From: JAADEM01 sp965371855
GTDB lineage: Bacteria > Bacteroidota > Bacteroidia > Bacteroidales > Marinilabiliaceae
Assembly (NCBI GenBank): GCA_965371855.1
Contig: CBDUZZ010000002.1
Coordinates: 1 to 64,000, forward strand
Reading direction: 5' to 3'
DNA length: 64,000 nt
Made by a program: the position numbers and the translations under genes. The notes below the pieces were generated by a model. That model was given only the letters and a program-made list of their open reading frames with translations. It was not told where the DNA came from and did not search any database. This document shows, piece after piece, positions 26,767 through 36,271 of this stretch; the stretch's first letter is position 1; every line of letters starts with the position of its first letter.

Positions 26767-28158
26767 CTAAATGTGAATTGCTTCATCGTAAGCAGCTGCT
26801 GCAGCTTCCATTACAGCCTCTGACATTGTTGGGTGAGGATGCACTGCTTTAATGATTTCGTGTCCGGTTGTTTCAAGTTTGCGAGCAGTTACAAGCTCTG
26901 CTATCATTTCCGTAACATTAGTCCCTATCATATGTGCTCCCAGTAATTCACCGTATTTTGCGTCGAATATTAGTTTTACAAAACCCTCTTTATGGCCGGC
27001 TGAACTTGCTTTACCCGAAGCTGTAAATGGGAACTTGCCTATTTTCAATTCATAGCCTGCTTCTTTAGCCACTTTTTCAGTCATACCTACTGAGGCTACT
27101 TCAGGTGTTGTATAGGTACAAGCAGGAATGTTACCGTAATCAAGAGGTTCAGGATTTTCTCCTGCAATCTTCTCTACACAGATAATCCCTTCGGCAGAGG
27201 CAACGTGTGCTAATGCCTGCCCCTGAACAATGTCGCCAATGGCATAGATACCCTCAATGTTTGTTTGGTAGTATTTATCAACTTTTATCTTGTTGTTTTC
27301 TGTTTCAATACCTACATCTTCCAGCCCAATATTTTCAAGGTTTGGTGTAATGCCTACAGCCGAAAGAACTATATCAGCTTCATGTTCTTCCTCTCCTTTT
27401 TTAGTTTTTATAACTGCTTTAACTTTGTTGCCTGATGTATCAACTGACAAAACCTCAGCACTAGTCATAACCTTAATACCTGCTTTTTTGAACGACCTGC
27501 CAAGTTGTTTTGACACATCTTCATCCTCAAGAGGAACAACTGTTGGTAAATATTCAACCAAAGTAACCTTTGTGCCAATCGAATTATAAAACCAGGCAAA
27601 TTCACTTCCTATAGCACCGGAACCAACTACAATCATTGATTCAGGTTGTTTCTCAAGTGTTAAAGCTTTACGGTAACCTATAACCTTTTCGCTATCTTGA
27701 GGCAGGTTTGGCAACTGACGGCTTCGGGAACCTGTGGCAAGAATAATGTTTTTAGCAGTAACTTCGTTCGTAGTGCCATCTGCTGCTGTTACTTCAACAG
27801 TTTTGTTTTTGGTTACCTTGCCGGCTCCCTGAATAACTTCAACCCTGTTTTTCTTGAATAGATATTGTATACCTTTACTCATATTGGCAGCAACACCACG
27901 GCTGCGTTCTATCATTGCCTTAAAATCTGCTTCTGCATCTCCGTTAATATTAATGCCATACTCTTGAGCATGTTTGATATATTCAAAAACCGAGGCACTT
28001 TTAAGAAGTGATTTGGTCGGTATGCATCCCCAGTTAAGACAAATGCCACCCAACTCTGCTTTTTCAACAACAGCTGTTTTTAACCCTAATTGCGATGCCC
28101 TTATTGCAGCTACATATCCGCCAGGGCCACTGCCTATTATAACTAAATCAAAATCCAT
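26767..28158 (-). CDS. lpd: Dihydrolipoyl dehydrogenase
   Basis: A 463-residue FAD enzyme, the E3 component of 2-oxoacid dehydrogenase or glycine cleavage complexes, which reoxidises dihydrolipoamide with NAD. Motifs: FAD-binding IIGSGPGGYVAA at residues 7-18, redox disulphide GGICLNWGCIPTKS near 37-50, NAD-binding VVGSGAIGSEFAWF near 180, and the C-terminal His-Glu pair in HPHPTMSEAVMEA. Length is normal. No E1 or E2 gene lies next to it, so it may serve several complexes. A strong minus-strand promoter precedes it. Confidence 0.97.
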   Translation of the reverse strand: MDFDLVIIGSGPGGYVAAIRASQLGLKTAVVEKAELGGICLNWGCIPTKSLLKSASVFEYIKHAQEYGININGDAEADFKAMIERSRGVAANMSKGIQYLFKKNRVEVIQGAGKVTKNKTVEVTAADGTTNEVTAKNIILATGSRSRQLPNLPQDSEKVIGYRKALTLEKQPESMIVVGSGAIGSEFAWFYNSIGTKVTLVEYLPTVVPLEDEDVSKQLGRSFKKAGIKVMTSAEVLSVDTSGNKVKAVIKTKKGEEEHEADIVLSAVGITPNLENIGLEDVGIETENNKIKVDKYYQTNIEGIYAIGDIVQGQALAHVASAEGIICVEKIAGENPEPLDYGNIPACTYTTPEVASVGMTEKVAKEAGYELKIGKFPFTASGKASSAGHKEGFVKLIFDAKYGELLGAHMIGTNVTEMIAELVTARKLETTGHEIIKAVHPHPTMSEAVMEAAAAAYDEAIHI

Positions 28159-28184
28159 ATTTGTTTGTTTTAAATTCAGGTTAA

Positions 28185-28216
28185 CAAATATACTTTGTTA
28201 CTACATGCAAAACAAA
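28185..28216 (-). promoter_or_regulatory. lpd promoter
   Basis: On the minus strand TTTG (28216-28213) and TATATTTG (28192-28185) are separated by 20 bases, a full match to the Bacteroidota promoter, 26 bases before the start codon. Confidence 0.7.
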
Positions 28217-28280
28217 TCTTTACTCTCCATGTGCATAACATCCCGGACAAGTGAGACATCCGGTGAGATGTGTACAAAAA

Positions 28281-28305
28281 AAAAGGAAGCCAAAGGCCTC
28301 CTTTT
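28281..28305 (-). terminator. Terminator of the TlpA-like gene
   Basis: AAAAGGA-GCC and GGC-TCCTTTT arms around AAA; read on the minus strand it ends in a run of T residues, 20 bases after the stop of the TlpA-like gene. Confidence 0.75.
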
Positions 28306-28326
28306 AATATAGGTGAGATAAATTTT

Positions 28327-29427
28327 TTAGTTCAATAATTTCTGGAGTTTCTCTTCTAATGCATCTCCTCTAAGGTTTTTCTCAATAATTACACCTTCTT
28401 TGTCAAGCAATAAAGTAGAAGGAATAGAATTCACCCCATAAAGCGAGTGAGAAATATCGTTGCCGTCATGAGCTTGTAGCCAAGTCATTCCGTCGTCTTC
28501 TACCGCTTTTTTCCAGGCATTAAGATCTTTGTCAACAGATACACTTAATACCTCAAAACCTTTACTATTATATTTTGTATAAGCAGCTTTTACATTTGGA
28601 TTTTCAGCACGACAGGGCTGACACCATGAAGCCCAAAAATCAACTAAAACATATTTTCCTTTCAGTGATGATAAAGTAATCTCTTTACCATCTATGGCTG
28701 TAGCAGTAAAATCAGGTGCTGTTTTGCCAATCTGAACATTTTCTACAACTGTTAGATAGTCCGCAAGCTCTTTATATGAAGGAATAATGGCTAAAGAAGT
28801 ATCCAGTTTAGTGAAAACATTGTTTAATTTATCAAAACTTTCTCTCATAAACAAAGATTGTACTAATGAAAGAGAAACAGGAGATGATGGATTTACAGCA
28901 ATGAAATCAGCTGTTTCGGTAAGTTGCTTTTTCATCATGTCTTCATGCTCTTTGTATATGTCGCCAATAGCTTTTTCATCCTTCGAAGTCTGGGCTGCCT
29001 GATATCTTGTCATCAGTTGTTTGTTCTGGTCATTGTACTTCTCCATACTTCCGGTGTAGCCTTTCATCAGATCGTTAGGTGCAGAACCTGTTATTTCAGC
29101 TACGTGTAAACTGTCAGCATTTCCTACGAATGCCATAGTACTGTTTTCACCAAAAAATTGAATCACAGGTCTTGGTTGTCCTTCTACTACAATAAAAAGT
29201 TGTTGAGGGAAATCAAGTTTCCCAATGAACTCAATCTTACCATTCTTTACAGTTGATGTATCAATTCCAACTAAATTTCTACCTTCAACTTTTGCAAGAA
29301 CGTAAGTTACGCTGTCAGCACCATCAATTTCACCTGTTAAAATGAATCCGCCATCAGGTCTGTTATTCTGACAGGCTGTAAATGTAAATGTTACTACTAA
29401 TAATGTTAATAAAATACTTTTCATCAA
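28327..29427 (-). CDS. TlpA-like thiol-disulfide oxidoreductase with DUF4369
   Basis: A 366-residue lipoprotein (signal peptide ending at FTACQNNR). Residues about 25-130 form a DUF4369 domain of beta strands, followed by a helical linker with TRYQAAQTSKDEKAIGD. The C-terminal thioredoxin domain (about 232-366) has the active site WASWCQPCRAENP and the cis-proline strand NSIPSTLLLDKEG. It would act in the periplasm as a reductase, for instance for cytochrome c maturation or protein disulphides. It lies 70 bases from a shorter DUF4369 lipoprotein, a common pairing. Confidence 0.9.
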   Translation of the reverse strand: MMKSILLTLLVVTFTFTACQNNRPDGGFILTGEIDGADSVTYVLAKVEGRNLVGIDTSTVKNGKIEFIGKLDFPQQLFIVVEGQPRPVIQFFGENSTMAFVGNADSLHVAEITGSAPNDLMKGYTGSMEKYNDQNKQLMTRYQAAQTSKDEKAIGDIYKEHEDMMKKQLTETADFIAVNPSSPVSLSLVQSLFMRESFDKLNNVFTKLDTSLAIIPSYKELADYLTVVENVQIGKTAPDFTATAIDGKEITLSSLKGKYVLVDFWASWCQPCRAENPNVKAAYTKYNSKGFEVLSVSVDKDLNAWKKAVEDDGMTWLQAHDGNDISHSLYGVNSIPSTLLLDKEGVIIEKNLRGDALEEKLQKLLN

Positions 29428-29455
29428 TAATTTATTTTAAGTGTTAAAAATTACG

Positions 29456-29463
29456 CAAACATA
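29456..29463 (-). promoter_or_regulatory. Promoter -7 box of the TlpA-like gene
   Basis: TATGTTTG on the minus strand, 28 bases before the start. No clear -33 box. Confidence 0.4.
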
Positions 29464-29497
29464 TTATTATTTAACGGGAAATAAAAATTATTAAAGG

Positions 29498-30202
29498 TTA
29501 CTTATTCAGCAACTCTTCAACTTTATCGTTTAAATCCTCCATAGATTTAAGAACAGTTTTCATATTTTCAATATATGGATGTTCTCCCATGTCAGTTTCA
29601 TATTTTTCGATAAGCTCTTTTAATTCTTCCATACTTAATGATTGTGCCATTTGTGAACCTAAAAAAGCTCCTACAACAGAGTTTGTATTTGATTTAACAA
29701 AATCGGTATAATACCTCTTTTGAGCTTCAAGTATTGATTCTACCTCTTGCGTTAATCTTTGTAGTCTTGCTGTGTCTCCTGCCATTTGAGCTTGCATATA
29801 TTCCTGACGGATTTCTATGCTACGATCTAAATGTGGCATCTCTTTATTGAAACTCAGGAAAAGGTCTGTTTCAGGTGAACCTTTTATTTCAGCTTTATCA
29901 AGACTGTCAATATTTGCCTTAATAGTAATGTTTTTATTCTCGAGAAAGAATGCAATTGGAACCCGGGTTTTGTTATAATAAACCAGATAAAGTAAAGAAT
30001 TTGTTATATTGCCTGTGAATATAAATTTTTCATTGGTAATTTTTGTAGAATCTGTAGAAACAGGTACTCCGTCTTGAAGGCTTTTAAGATAAACCATTCC
30101 ATCTTCTGCACCATTAATTGTTCCTTTAACTTTATAGCTTCCGTTATTTTGGCATCCTGCTAAAACAATGATACCTAATACTAAGGTTAATGATTTTTTC
30201 AT
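29498..30202 (-). CDS. DUF4369 domain lipoprotein
   Basis: A 234-residue predicted lipoprotein (signal peptide ending at LAGCQNNG) related to the N-terminal part of its downstream neighbour: the DUF4369 strands YKVKGTINGAEDGMVYLK near residues 23-40 and the ENKNITIKANIDSLDKAEIKG segment. A long helical region follows (about 125-230). It lacks the thioredoxin domain. It lies 19 bases after meaB on the same strand and may be part of its transcript. Confidence 0.8.
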   Translation of the reverse strand: MKKSLTLVLGIIVLAGCQNNGSYKVKGTINGAEDGMVYLKSLQDGVPVSTDSTKITNEKFIFTGNITNSLLYLVYYNKTRVPIAFFLENKNITIKANIDSLDKAEIKGSPETDLFLSFNKEMPHLDRSIEIRQEYMQAQMAGDTARLQRLTQEVESILEAQKRYYTDFVKSNTNSVVGAFLGSQMAQSLSMEELKELIEKYETDMGEHPYIENMKTVLKSMEDLNDKVEELLNK

Positions 30203-30221
30203 TAAAAAAATGTTTGTGATT

Positions 30222-31343
30222 TTACTTTGAATTGTTTTCTATCTGTTTATAATACATGTCTAATAAATCTTTTGCAGCTTGAAAAGAACTTTTTTTGTCG
30301 GCAAAAACCATTTGCTCAAAAGCAGATATCTGTTTTTTTATTTTTGTATGCTTATAAAAATTATTCAATAATGCTTCATTTATCGATTCAAACATCCTGT
30401 GCTTTGCCTGGTTTCTTCTATTATGTTCAAAATAATTATTTTCTTTTGTTTTTCTTTCATAGTCCAGTATCATTTGCCATATCTCATCTATTCCGGTATT
30501 GTTGAGTGAAGAGCAGGTTTTTACCTGTGGTTCCCATTCCGAATCTGTAAGTGGAAAGAGATGAAGAGCATTTTTATATTGAGCTTTTGCCAGATTTGCT
30601 TTGTTGATATTTGAGCCGTCAGCTTTATTTATGGCTATTGCATCAGCCATTTCCATTATGCCCCGTTTTATACCTTGCAGTTCATCACCGGCACCGGCCA
30701 GCATAAGAAGAAGAAAAAAGTCAACCATAGAATGAACGACAGTTTCGGACTGGCCAACCCCTACCGTTTCAATAATGATAGTATCAAAACCTGCAGCTTC
30801 ACATAAAATAATAGTTTCTCTGGTTTTTCTGGCAACTCCGCCAAGTGAGCCTGCTGCAGGTGATGGACGAATGTATGCATTTTTTTCTACTGATAATTTT
30901 TCCATTCGTGTTTTATCACCAAGTATGCTTCCTTTGGAACGTTCACTTGATGGATCAATAGCCAATACTGCCACTTTTCGTCCTTTGTCAATAACCAACA
31001 TGCCAAGAGCTTCAATAAAAGTGCTTTTGCCTGCTCCCGGTACACCGGTGATTCCGATGCGAATACTTTTCCCGGAAGCGGGAAGGCATCTTGTTATAAT
31101 CTCCTGGGCTAATGTTTGATGATCGGGATGGGCACTCTCAATAAGGGTTACTGCTCTGCTAAGGATTGTTATATCGCCCTTCAGAATGCCCTCTACATAA
31201 TCATCAGCGGTAAGTAACTTTCTTTTTCGTTTAATGAATTTTCTTGCAGCATCAGGATTAACTGTTGATATCTTTTCAATTCCTTTATTTACCTTTAATC
31301 CTTTATATTTCGGGTTGTTCTCAGGATGCTCGTGCTCTTTCAT
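30222..31343 (-). CDS. meaB: Methylmalonyl-CoA mutase-associated GTPase MeaB
   Basis: A 373-residue G3E-type GTPase that loads and protects the B12 cofactor of methylmalonyl-CoA mutase. Motifs: Walker A GITGVPGAGKSTF near residues 96-108, LAIDPSSERSKGSILGDKTR near 125-144, IETVGVGQSE near 192-201 and the guanine-specificity NKADG near 239. The mutase genes are not in the window. Its presence supports a succinate-propionate or propionate-use pathway, which fits sucC elsewhere in the window. Confidence 0.94.
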   Translation of the reverse strand: MKEHEHPENNPKYKGLKVNKGIEKISTVNPDAARKFIKRKRKLLTADDYVEGILKGDITILSRAVTLIESAHPDHQTLAQEIITRCLPASGKSIRIGITGVPGAGKSTFIEALGMLVIDKGRKVAVLAIDPSSERSKGSILGDKTRMEKLSVEKNAYIRPSPAAGSLGGVARKTRETIILCEAAGFDTIIIETVGVGQSETVVHSMVDFFLLLMLAGAGDELQGIKRGIMEMADAIAINKADGSNINKANLAKAQYKNALHLFPLTDSEWEPQVKTCSSLNNTGIDEIWQMILDYERKTKENNYFEHNRRNQAKHRMFESINEALLNNFYKHTKIKKQISAFEQMVFADKKSSFQAAKDLLDMYYKQIENNSK

Positions 31344-31360
31344 AGTTATATAAAAAAATC

Positions 31361-31393
31361 AGCGGAATACAGAAAAATATTCTGCATTCCGCT
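31361..31393 (-). terminator. Terminator of the DUF1573 gene
   Basis: AGCGGAATaCAGA and TCTGcATTCCGCT form a 13-base stem with one mismatch. On the minus strand it is followed by TTTTTTT (31351-31359). It separates the DUF1573 gene from meaB. Confidence 0.8.
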
Positions 31394-31439
31394 AAAATAT
31401 GCAATAGTTATAATAGATTCTATCCTTCCAGACTGTTTT

Positions 31440-32525
31440 TTATTGTATCTTAACATTTCCCGATATTCTCAGTAAAAGATTTGTGCTTTTCGGATCATTG
31501 CTAATAATTGTGACAGACTTGTTTTGACGGCCTTTTTTATGGGCTGAATTAAATATAGCAGTAATATATATACTCTCTCCCGACGTTAATTCCATCTTGT
31601 CAGGCTTAATGGCAGTACATCCGCATGATGCTTTTATTTTGTGGAAAATAAGATTTGAATTTCCGGTGTTCGTAACTTTGAATTTGTGTTCAACCTTTTC
31701 GCCTTGTATAATCTCTCCAAAATTGAAAACCTTTTCGTTAATTTCAATTACCGGGGCATTTCTTTTCTGTTCTTCAGTCCATGAATTAAAATCTTCTTCA
31801 ATATTGACACTCAATGCAAGTCTGTTTTTGTAATTACGCTCATCATTAAACATTATATAAATATTATCAACAAGCCATCCCCAATCGCTTCTTAAAGCCG
31901 CATCATAAGTTGCTACAATAATACCTGCTTCACCAGGTTTTAACAATTCGGGAATACATTTAATCTTTATGTGGTTTGGAACATTGACAAATCCTACTTT
32001 AATGATGGAATCAGAAGCGTTAACTATTTTAAGTTGTTCGGTTTTCTTTGCTTTAGGGGTCATTTTTGTAAATGCCATATGTGTTGATTCCAGCCTTAAA
32101 CCACCCATCATTGCCGGATATTTATCTTTCATGGTAAGTTCTTTCGGAAGTACTTTACCTGTAATTCGCAAAACAACAGTTGAGTTTTCAGCATTTGAGC
32201 TAACTGTTATTGTTTTATTAAAGTTCCCGGGGCGATTAGCAGGATCAAAGGCTACTTTGATTGTTCCACTACCTCCGGGTGGTATAGGTTTTTTTGTCCA
32301 GGTAGGGGTTGTGCATCCACAAGAAGTATTAACCCTGTGCAAAACTAACGGTTGACCTCCTGTATTGGAAAAACTAAAAACGTAAGTTTTAAGTCCGTCA
32401 CTCTCTTTAAACACCCCAAAATTATGAATAGTTTTTTTAGTTGTGATGTAGGGTTTGGCGTGTTGAGAGTATGTAACAACACTTATTATAAAAAATGAAA
32501 TTGCTAAAAGTGCTATTCTTTTCAT
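31440..32525 (-). CDS. DUF1573 domain protein (two copies)
   Basis: A 361-residue exported protein with a signal peptide (residues 1-20). It has two copies of the DUF1573 immunoglobulin-like domain: one at about 28-125 with FGVFKE, RVNTSCGCTTPTWTKKPI and one at about 263-360 with FGEIIQGEKVEHKFKVTN and KIKASCGCTAIKPDKM. The paired cysteines of each SCGCT motif are conserved. Such proteins are common in Bacteroidota envelopes; function is not known, possibly a chaperone or surface adhesin. Confidence 0.87.
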   Translation of the reverse strand: MKRIALLAISFFIISVVTYSQHAKPYITTKKTIHNFGVFKESDGLKTYVFSFSNTGGQPLVLHRVNTSCGCTTPTWTKKPIPPGGSGTIKVAFDPANRPGNFNKTITVSSNAENSTVVLRITGKVLPKELTMKDKYPAMMGGLRLESTHMAFTKMTPKAKKTEQLKIVNASDSIIKVGFVNVPNHIKIKCIPELLKPGEAGIIVATYDAALRSDWGWLVDNIYIMFNDERNYKNRLALSVNIEEDFNSWTEEQKRNAPVIEINEKVFNFGEIIQGEKVEHKFKVTNTGNSNLIFHKIKASCGCTAIKPDKMELTSGESIYITAIFNSAHKKGRQNKSVTIISNDPKSTNLLLRISGNVKIQ

Positions 32526-32776
32526 GATAATTAAATTTCAAACAAATTATTTAAATGTGTTCCTTAAATATTGGCTTAATACGATTTTATATCAATAAAG
32601 TTTCCTGTTGGTTAAGAAATATTACTTTTATTAAGCATTATATTAATGTTTGACACAAATAACGTACAAAAATATCAAATATTTCATACTAATGTAACTT
32701 ATAGAGCATATAAATTTGCTCAAGTCTGTTTGCTGAAGTATTTTTATGAAGAATATATTTTATTAAAATTATGGTT

Positions 32777-34438
32777 ATGAAAAAGTTTAGTTATTTTGTT
32801 TTACTAATTATTGTTGGGATGAGCTTAGTTTATTGTTCTCCATATACAAAAAAAGGTTTGGGAGAGGTGAATATTGTTCCAAAACCTAAAGAAGTTGTTA
32901 TAGAGGATGGTTTTTTTATTGTAAATAATAAAACCAAAGTTATTGTAGATGCTTCTGATAATGAGGCTGTGTCTGTTGCCGGATATCTTGTTGATTTAAT
33001 GCGTCCTTCTACAGGATATAGTTTAATTATAGAATCAAATGACGAGCCATCTAATCGTATTAAATTAACTATTGACTCTTCAGTAAAAGGAGCGAAAGGT
33101 TCATATATGTTGGAGGCCAATAAGAATGGTGTAACCATTAGTGCTGCCGGGGCTATAGGTCTCTTCTATGGGGCACAGAGTTTACGCCAGTTACTTCCGG
33201 TAGATATTGAAAAAGACATTGTACAGGAAGGAGTGGAATGGACTGTTCCTTTTGTTAAGATAAATGACGAACCTGAATTTGTGTACAGAGGATTACACCT
33301 TGATGTTGCTAGGCACTTCTTCCCGGTTAGTTTTATTAAAAAATATATTGATCTTTTGGCTTTGCACAAAATGAATATTTTCCATTGGCACCTTACTGAA
33401 GATCAGGGATGGAGAATTGAAATAAAAAAATATCCTAAACTGACAGAGGTTGGAAGTGTGCGTAAGGAAACATTAGTGGGACATTACGGAACTAATAAAT
33501 ATGATGGTAAACCCTATGGCGGTTACTACACACAGGATGAAGTAAGAGAGATTGTTGCATATGCCCGGTCGAGGTTTATTACGGTAATACCTGAAATCGA
33601 GATGCCGGGGCATTCACTGGCTGCTTTAGCGGCATATCCTGAGTTGGGATGTACCGGAGGCCCTTATGAGGTGGCAACCACATGGGGCGTTTTCCCTGAT
33701 GTTTATTGTGCCGGTAATGAAAAAGTGTATGCTTTTCTTGAGGATGTGCTAACTGAAGTTATGGAACTGTTCCCAAGTGAGTATATCCATATCGGTGGGG
33801 ATGAGTGTCCTAAAACTAAATGGAAGAAATGTCCAAAGTGTCAGGCTAAAATTATAAAGGAGGGACTGAAAGATGAGCATGAATTACAGAGTTGCTTTAT
33901 TCAGCGTATGGAGAAGTTTTTGAATGCTCATGGTCGTCAGATAATTGGTTGGGATGAGATACTTGAAGGCGGCCTGGCTCCTAAAGCCACTGTAATGAGC
34001 TGGAGAGGCGAGAAAGGTGGTATTGAGGCTGCCAAAGCTCACCATGATGTTATCATGACCCCCGGGTTTGCCCTTTATTTAGACCATTATCAGGCAGACC
34101 CTAAAACAGAGCCATTGGCAATAGGCGGATTTACTAATACTAAAGGTGTATATAGATATTATCCTGTCCCTAAAGATTTGGCTGCTGATGAAGTTAAATA
34201 TATATTAGGTGCTCAGGGGAATGTATGGACTGAGTATATGGCCACTCGCGAATATGTTGAATATATGGTTTATCCTCGTGCCTGTGCTCTTTCGGAGGTG
34301 GTGTGGTCACCTAAAGAGTCAATGGATTGGGATGATTTTACAAATAGAATGCAAACTCATTTTAAGCGATTGGATGCGCTGAATGTGAATTACTTTAAAG
34401 GTGCGATGGATAGTAAGAAGAGTAAGGAAAAGAAATAA
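32777..34438 (+). CDS. Beta-N-acetylhexosaminidase (GH20)
   Basis: A glycoside hydrolase of family 20 that releases terminal N-acetylglucosamine or N-acetylgalactosamine. A signal peptide ends at a lipobox Cys in LVYCSPYT, so it is a periplasmic or surface lipoprotein. An N-terminal GH20b domain (about 30-160) precedes the barrel, which shows WHLTEDQGWRIEIKKYP, PEIEMPGHSLAALAAYPEL, the catalytic Asp-Glu pair in HIGGDECPK and GWDEILEGG. The frame could start at 32771 (MVMKK) or 32777 (MKK); the second gives a typical signal peptide. Role: recycling of peptidoglycan sugars or use of host or algal glycans. Confidence 0.95.
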   Translation: MKKFSYFVLLIIVGMSLVYCSPYTKKGLGEVNIVPKPKEVVIEDGFFIVNNKTKVIVDASDNEAVSVAGYLVDLMRPSTGYSLIIESNDEPSNRIKLTIDSSVKGAKGSYMLEANKNGVTISAAGAIGLFYGAQSLRQLLPVDIEKDIVQEGVEWTVPFVKINDEPEFVYRGLHLDVARHFFPVSFIKKYIDLLALHKMNIFHWHLTEDQGWRIEIKKYPKLTEVGSVRKETLVGHYGTNKYDGKPYGGYYTQDEVREIVAYARSRFITVIPEIEMPGHSLAALAAYPELGCTGGPYEVATTWGVFPDVYCAGNEKVYAFLEDVLTEVMELFPSEYIHIGGDECPKTKWKKCPKCQAKIIKEGLKDEHELQSCFIQRMEKFLNAHGRQIIGWDEILEGGLAPKATVMSWRGEKGGIEAAKAHHDVIMTPGFALYLDHYQADPKTEPLAIGGFTNTKGVYRYYPVPKDLAADEVKYILGAQGNVWTEYMATREYVEYMVYPRACALSEVVWSPKESMDWDDFTNRMQTHFKRLDALNVNYFKGAMDSKKSKEKK

Positions 34439-34454
34439 AATTTTATCAAAGTAT

Positions 34455-34483
34455 AAAAAGGCAGTTGTATAGCTGCCTTTTTT
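34455..34483 (+). terminator. Terminator of the GH20 gene
   Basis: AAAAAGGCAG-(TTGTATAG)-CTGCCTTTTTT, a short strong stem with T-run 17 bases after the stop. Confidence 0.82.
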
Positions 34484-34501
34484 GTTACATATATATTGTG
34501 T

Positions 34502-34509
34502 TATCTTTG
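34502..34509 (+). promoter_or_regulatory. Promoter -7 box of the TSUP gene
   Basis: TATCTTTG, 16 bases before the ATG at 34526, with TTG at 34482-34484 (17-base spacer). It overlaps the longer in-frame start at 34496, which is therefore unlikely. Confidence 0.6.
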
Positions 34510-34525
34510 TTTTAAATTATCAGTT

Positions 34526-34894
34526 ATGACAACAACACAGCTTATAATTGTTTTAGTTATTGGATTAGTGGCCGGAATAGTTAGCGGGGCTCTTGGGGTA
34601 GGAGGAGGAATAATAATTGTTCCCTCGTTAATATTTTTTTTAGGATTTTCGCAACATATGGCTCAGGGAACCAGTATTGCCATTTTGATGCTTCCTACAG
34701 GAATCCTGGCTGTGATGCAATATTATAAAAATGGCTATGTTGATGTGAAAGTTGCTTTAATACTGATGTTACTATTTGTGGCAGGAGCCTACCTTGGGAG
34801 TTTGTTCTCTATGAATTTACCTGATAAAGTGTTAAGAAAAGTATTTGGTGTTTTCATGTTATTGGTTTCTTTAAAAATGATACTTGGAAAATAG
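34526..34894 (+). CDS. Half-length TSUP (TauE/SafE) membrane protein
   Basis: A 122-residue membrane protein with four predicted TM helices (about 5-25, 30-48, 72-95, 100-119). It carries the TSUP family signature GLVAGIVSGALGVGGGIIIVP at the start. Family members are usually about 250 residues with two such halves; this one is a single half, so it would have to form a dimer to transport sulfite, organosulfur or other anions. It is complete at both ends: promoter upstream and stop followed in six bases by the next gene. The start at 34526 is set by the promoter. Confidence 0.82.
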   Translation: MTTTQLIIVLVIGLVAGIVSGALGVGGGIIIVPSLIFFLGFSQHMAQGTSIAILMLPTGILAVMQYYKNGYVDVKVALILMLLFVAGAYLGSLFSMNLPDKVLRKVFGVFMLLVSLKMILGK

Positions 34895-34899
34895 ATATT

Positions 34900-36093
34900 A
34901 TGGATATGAAAAAGCATATACAATCTCTTGCCGGCGAATACCTTCAGGAGATAATTGATATAAGAAGGCATCTGCATAAATATCCCGAACTCTCTTTCAA
35001 TGAAAACAAGACGTCACAGTTTATTCAGGATAAATTAAATGAATATGGTATCCCTTTCCAATCCGGTTTTGTGAAAACAGGCATTCTGGGAAGGATAGAT
35101 GGGGAAAAGTTTGTTGGTAAAGTTGTCGCTCTAAGGGCAGATATGGATGCACTACCAATTCAGGAGGAAAATGACCTTCCGTATAAGTCGATATATAGGG
35201 AAGTAATGCATGCCTGCGGTCATGATGCTCACACCGCTGTGTTACTTGGTGTTGCTAAAATCCTGAACTCTGTAAAAGAGGAGTGGGGAGGAACCGTGCT
35301 ACTCCTTTTTCAGCCCGGGGAGGAGGTTTCACCTGGAGGTGCAAAATTGATGATGGAAGAGGGGATTTTTGATGATATAGCCCCCGATATTATTATTGGT
35401 CAGCATGTATTGCCTGAAATGGATACCGGACATGTAGGTTTTAAGGAGGGTATGTACATGGCCAGTGGCGATGAGGTACATATTACTGTGAAAGGGAAAG
35501 GTGGGCATGCTGCAATGCCGCACATGCTTAATGATACAGTTCTTATTGCATCACAAATTGTAGTAAACCTGCAACAAATTGCCAGTCGTTTTGTGCCGGC
35601 AGGTATTCCTGTAGTTTTATCGTTTGGGAAAATGATTGCAAACGGTGCAACAAATATTATCCCCGAAAAAGTTGAGATTGCCGGTACATTGCGCATTATG
35701 GATGAAGAGTGGAGGAGTAAGGTGAAGCAAAAAATAGAGGATATTGTTATCAGTACTGCAGGTAGTATGGGAGCAGAAGCTGATGTAGATATAAAAGACG
35801 GTTATCCTGTTGTATTTAATGATATATCTGTTACGAGAAAGGCTGTTTCTGTGGCAAAGGATTTTTTAGGTGAAGATTGTGTTGAAGAGATGGATATTCG
35901 TATGACAGCAGAAGATTTTGGGTTCTTTTCACAGTTATATCCAAGTCTGTTTTATCGGTTTGGGGTTCAAAAAAAAGGTGAGGAAACAGGCAGATTGCAT
36001 ACATCAATATTTAACCTAAATGAAGAGTCATTACGCACTGCGTCGGAAACAATGGCCTGGCTTACTTATGAGTTTTTGAAAGCAGAAAAGTAA
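34900..36093 (+). CDS. M20 family amidohydrolase
   Basis: A 397-residue zinc peptidase/amidohydrolase of subfamily M20D (N-acyl-amino-acid or hippurate hydrolase type). Metal ligands are in MHACGHDAHTAVLLG near residues 104-118 and in the QPGEEVSPGGAKLMMEEG region; a dimerisation domain follows with GKGGHAAMPH near 194-203. The catalytic domain resumes with ALTAEDFGFF-like MTAEDFGFFSQ near 337. It would remove acyl groups from amino acids in the cytoplasm. It starts six bases after the TSUP gene, so carrier and hydrolase are probably co-expressed. Confidence 0.92.
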   Translation: MDMKKHIQSLAGEYLQEIIDIRRHLHKYPELSFNENKTSQFIQDKLNEYGIPFQSGFVKTGILGRIDGEKFVGKVVALRADMDALPIQEENDLPYKSIYREVMHACGHDAHTAVLLGVAKILNSVKEEWGGTVLLLFQPGEEVSPGGAKLMMEEGIFDDIAPDIIIGQHVLPEMDTGHVGFKEGMYMASGDEVHITVKGKGGHAAMPHMLNDTVLIASQIVVNLQQIASRFVPAGIPVVLSFGKMIANGATNIIPEKVEIAGTLRIMDEEWRSKVKQKIEDIVISTAGSMGAEADVDIKDGYPVVFNDISVTRKAVSVAKDFLGEDCVEEMDIRMTAEDFGFFSQLYPSLFYRFGVQKKGEETGRLHTSIFNLNEESLRTASETMAWLTYEFLKAEK

Positions 36094-36225
36094 GTTATTT
36101 ATTTATGTAGATATAAATATCAGTTAATGAGTGTGTTCAGGCTTTTCTCTTCTTTCCGGACTATTTAAAAGCAAAAAAAATTGAATAATTTTAGGGATAA
36201 TGTTTTTTTATTAAAAAAAACAAAA

Positions 36226-36233
36226 TAATTTTG
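36226..36233 (+). promoter_or_regulatory. Possible ferredoxin promoter -7 box
   Basis: TAATTTTG, 38 bases before the ferredoxin start, fits TAnnTTTG; the upstream region is T-rich without a distinct TTG. Confidence 0.4.
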
Positions 36234-36271
36234 TTTTTCAATATTTATAGTAAAACTAATATTTAAGTAAA

